Part shown: positions 6,109 through 7,526 of the stretch, one piece after another | Layout of the letters: each line of letters begins with the position of its first letter | How positions within the stretch are numbered: position 1 is the first letter of the stretch | Source: Wenzhouxiangella sp. | Lineage (GTDB): Bacteria > Pseudomonadota > Gammaproteobacteria > Xanthomonadales > Wenzhouxiangellaceae | Assembly: GCA_021767625.1 (NCBI GenBank) | Contig: JAASTB010000103.1 | Location: 1-7,526, forward strand | Reading direction: 5' to 3' | DNA: 7,526 nucleotides | Notes under the pieces: model-generated | Database searches by the model: none | What the model was told of the DNA's origin: nothing | The model's input: the letters and a program-made list of their open reading frames with translations, nothing else | Position numbers and translations under genes: made by a program

Positions 6109-6158
6109 GTGCCCGATCAAGCTCGCCGAAGCCCCGAGGAGTACCATCGCGGAACATC

Positions 6159-6752
6159 ATGGCCAAATCAAGTACAGAGAATAACGGCGGCGGCGAGAAG
6201 GCTTCGTTGACCCCGGCCGACTGGGAGCAGGAAGCGCTCGCCCTGATCGCGGAGAAGGGCATTGCCGCGCTGCGCGTCGAGCCCCTCGCCCGGCGTCTGG
6301 GGATCACCAAGGGCAGTTTCTACTGGCACTTTCCGGGGCGCGACGAGTTGCTGTCCAAGGCCCTGGCGCGCTGGGAGCAGCAGGATCGCCAGCATCTGAG
6401 GCTGTCGCTGAGCGCCGGCAGTGCCCCGGCCGAGCGCCTGGCCGACTTCGTCTGGCGCACCAGCCGGCAAACGCTCACCCACCGGATCTACGTGGCGCTG
6501 TGCGCCAGCCCCGACCATCCCTGCATCGGCCCGGTGCTCAGGCGCGTGACCGAGCGCCGAATCAAGTATCTGGCCGCCGCGCTCGATGAGCTCGGCCTGC
6601 CGACGACCGAGGCGCGTCACCGCGCCAACCTGATGTATTCCTCCTACGTGGGCTACCTGCAGCTACAGGCCCAGGGCCTGGTGCCGGACAAGGACGAGCC
6701 CGATTTCGATGCCTACGTGCAGCACGTGATCGAGACCCTGATCGAGGTCTGA
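6159..6752 (+). CDS. TetR-family transcriptional regulator, likely repressor of the hydrolase-fadE operon
   Basis: 197 residues, the usual TetR length. An N-terminal tail (1-19) precedes the DNA-binding domain: DWEQEALALIAEKGIAALRVEPLARRLGITKGSFYWHFPGRDELLSKAL (21-69), with the helix-turn-helix at about 40-59 and the family hallmark GSFYWHF (52-58). Residues ~75-197 are the all-helical ligand-binding and dimerisation domain, with no obvious homology that names the ligand. An acyl-CoA or fatty acid is a reasonable guess from the neighbouring fadE and from known TetR-type regulators of fatty-acid catabolism such as PsrA and FadR of Bacillus. It is divergent from the hydrolase-fadE operon across 123 bases. 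ATG 6159 is the only usable ATG: the frame is closed by TAA at 6102-6104 and has no start between. The ribosome binding site is poor (GGAA at 6151-6154; GAGGAG at 6136-6141 is too far), suggesting low expression. Confidence 0.9.
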   Translation: MAKSSTENNGGGEKASLTPADWEQEALALIAEKGIAALRVEPLARRLGITKGSFYWHFPGRDELLSKALARWEQQDRQHLRLSLSAGSAPAERLADFVWRTSRQTLTHRIYVALCASPDHPCIGPVLRRVTERRIKYLAAALDELGLPTTEARHRANLMYSSYVGYLQLQAQGLVPDKDEPDFDAYVQHVIETLIEV

Positions 6753-6772
6753 CCCGCCGACCGGCCAGCCCG

Positions 6773-7526
6773 TCAGGGCTTGTGCTCGCGCCCCAGGTAC
6801 TCGTGGCTTTGCATCTCGATCAGGCGCGAGACGGTGCGCTCGAAGGGGGCTGCCAGACGTTTGCCGGTGTACAGCTCTTCCGGCGCGACCTCGGCGGAAA
6901 TCACCAGCTTGACCGCCCGGTCGTAGCATTCGTCGACGAGATGGATGAATCGGCGGCCGGCATCGTTGTCGGTCTCGTCCATCGCCGGCACGTCGCTGAG
7001 GAACAGCGTCGAGAAGCGCCGCGCCAGCTCGATGTAGTCGCCGCTGGCGCGCGGGCCGAGGCACAGGGTTTCGAAGTCGAACCAGGCCACCGGCCCCGCC
7101 CGGCGGATCGGGCTCAGCGAGCGGCCGCGCACGTCCAGCGGTTCGTCGCCGGCCGGCTCGCCGCGGGTCAGGGTGGCGAATTCCTGCCGCATTTCCTCCC
7201 GGCTCGCTTCGCAGACCGGGTGGTAGTAGGTGCGGTGGCGGCTGAGTTCGCGCAGGCGATAGTCGGTCTCGGCGTCCAGTTGCGCCACTTCGCAGTGCCC
7301 TTCGATCGCTTCGATGGCGGGCACGAAGCGCTCGCGCTGGAGCCCCCCGGCGTACAGGTCGCCGGGTGCGGTATTGCTGGTCGCGACCAGGCACAGCCCG
7401 CGCTCGAAGAGCGGCTGCAGCAGGCCGCCGAGCAGCATGGCGTCGGCGCTGTCGCTGACGTTGAACTCGTCGAAACACAGGACCCGGCAGCGGCCGGCGA
7501 TCTCGCGCGCCATCGCCGGGAGCGGA
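6773..7526 (-). CDS. zapE: Cell division protein ZapE / AFG1-like P-loop ATPase (N-terminal part outside the window)
   Basis: About 250 residues are present of a protein normally ~375 long. The frame stays open to the right edge, so the gene begins beyond 7526; the ATG at 7513 is internal. In E. coli ZapE is an ATPase that acts at the Z-ring of constricting cells, especially under stress; eukaryotic relatives are mitochondrial AFG1/LACE1. Visible features are the Walker B segment RVLCFDEF followed by NVSDSADAMLLGGLLQPLFERG, the sensor-like LVATSNTAPGDLYAGGLQRERFVPAIEAI, YRLR, a central F-x-x-LC-x-x-x-R-x-x-x-DYIELARRF motif, RRFIHLVDECYDRAVKLVISAEV and a conserved tail MQSHEYLGREHKP. Each has a direct counterpart in E. 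coli ZapE. The Walker A lysine is outside the window. It is convergent with tetR, with 20 bases between stops and only a 5-bp stem (6767-6780) there, so no clear terminator. No functional link to the fadE module is expected. Confidence 0.95.
   Translation of the reverse strand, partial: PLPAMAREIAGRCRVLCFDEFNVSDSADAMLLGGLLQPLFERGLCLVATSNTAPGDLYAGGLQRERFVPAIEAIEGHCEVAQLDAETDYRLRELSRHRTYYHPVCEASREEMRQEFATLTRGEPAGDEPLDVRGRSLSPIRRAGPVAWFDFETLCLGPRASGDYIELARRFSTLFLSDVPAMDETDNDAGRRFIHLVDECYDRAVKLVISAEVAPEELYTGKRLAAPFERTVSRLIEMQSHEYLGREHKP

Noticed and set aside
6767..6780. AGCCC-GTCA-GGGCT stem between tetR and zapE as a terminator
   Set aside because: Only 5 base pairs, overlaps the zapE stop codon, and no T-run on either side.
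6663..7478. 271-residue minus-strand frame overlapping tetR and zapE
   Set aside because: Arg/Pro-rich shadow in another frame of zapE; the zapE frame carries all the conserved motifs.
1..7526. Mobile elements, CRISPR arrays, tRNA or rRNA genes, toxin-antitoxin or defence systems
   Set aside because: I looked for transposase motifs, terminal repeats, regularly spaced repeats and tRNA-like cloverleaf ends on both strands and found none; all genes are housekeeping or catabolic types with similar base composition.

Overview
The window is an ordinary-looking, high-G+C chromosomal segment from a Gram-negative bacterium. An outer-membrane TonB-dependent receptor, a FadE-type acyl-CoA dehydrogenase with the proteobacterial C-terminal extension, and a ZapE protein close to the E. 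coli one all point to Gammaproteobacteria. The short '...FEDRFEP' tail on the first gene product recalls tails I associate with secreted proteins of the Xanthomonadales/Wenzhouxiangella group; that placement is from memory and tentative. Most long open frames opposite or across the genes are shadows of the G+C-rich codon bias.

Layout: (1) Positions 3-428, plus strand, hold the 3' end of a gene for a probably exported protein with a beta-rich C-terminal region, an EF-hand/dockerin-like calcium loop and the aromatic-acidic tail. (2) Convergent with it, 469-2250 minus, is btuB, the outer-membrane vitamin B12 receptor. Its long leader (2251-2670) contains a textbook cobalamin riboswitch at 2380-2558 and, downstream of it, sequences that can pair with the btuB Shine-Dalgarno sequence. 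(3) An intrinsic terminator at 2580-2617 lies between the riboswitch and the end of the next minus-strand transcription unit. (4) That unit is a two-gene operon on the minus strand, an alpha/beta hydrolase (5157-6035) followed after 2 bases by fadE (2671-5154). (5) A 123-base divergent intergenic region (6036-6158) has a strong promoter for the operon, with palindromes in and around it. (6) A TetR-family regulator is transcribed away from it (6159-6752, plus). (7) Convergent with tetR is the C-terminal two thirds of zapE (6773-7526, minus), running off the window edge.

How it fits together: the TetR protein, the hydrolase and FadE look like one regulatory module for acyl-CoA/fatty-acid catabolism. 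TetR probably represses the hydrolase-fadE operon, and perhaps itself, through the palindromes in the shared intergenic region. The operon promoter is placed so that its transcript would start at or within a base or two of the hydrolase ATG, so the mRNA is probably leaderless. btuB is controlled separately by cobalamin, most likely at translation. I see no mobile element, CRISPR array, tRNA, rRNA or defence system. The most interesting signals are regulatory: the operator/leaderless promoter, and the arrangement of a terminator only about 21 bases upstream of the riboswitch.
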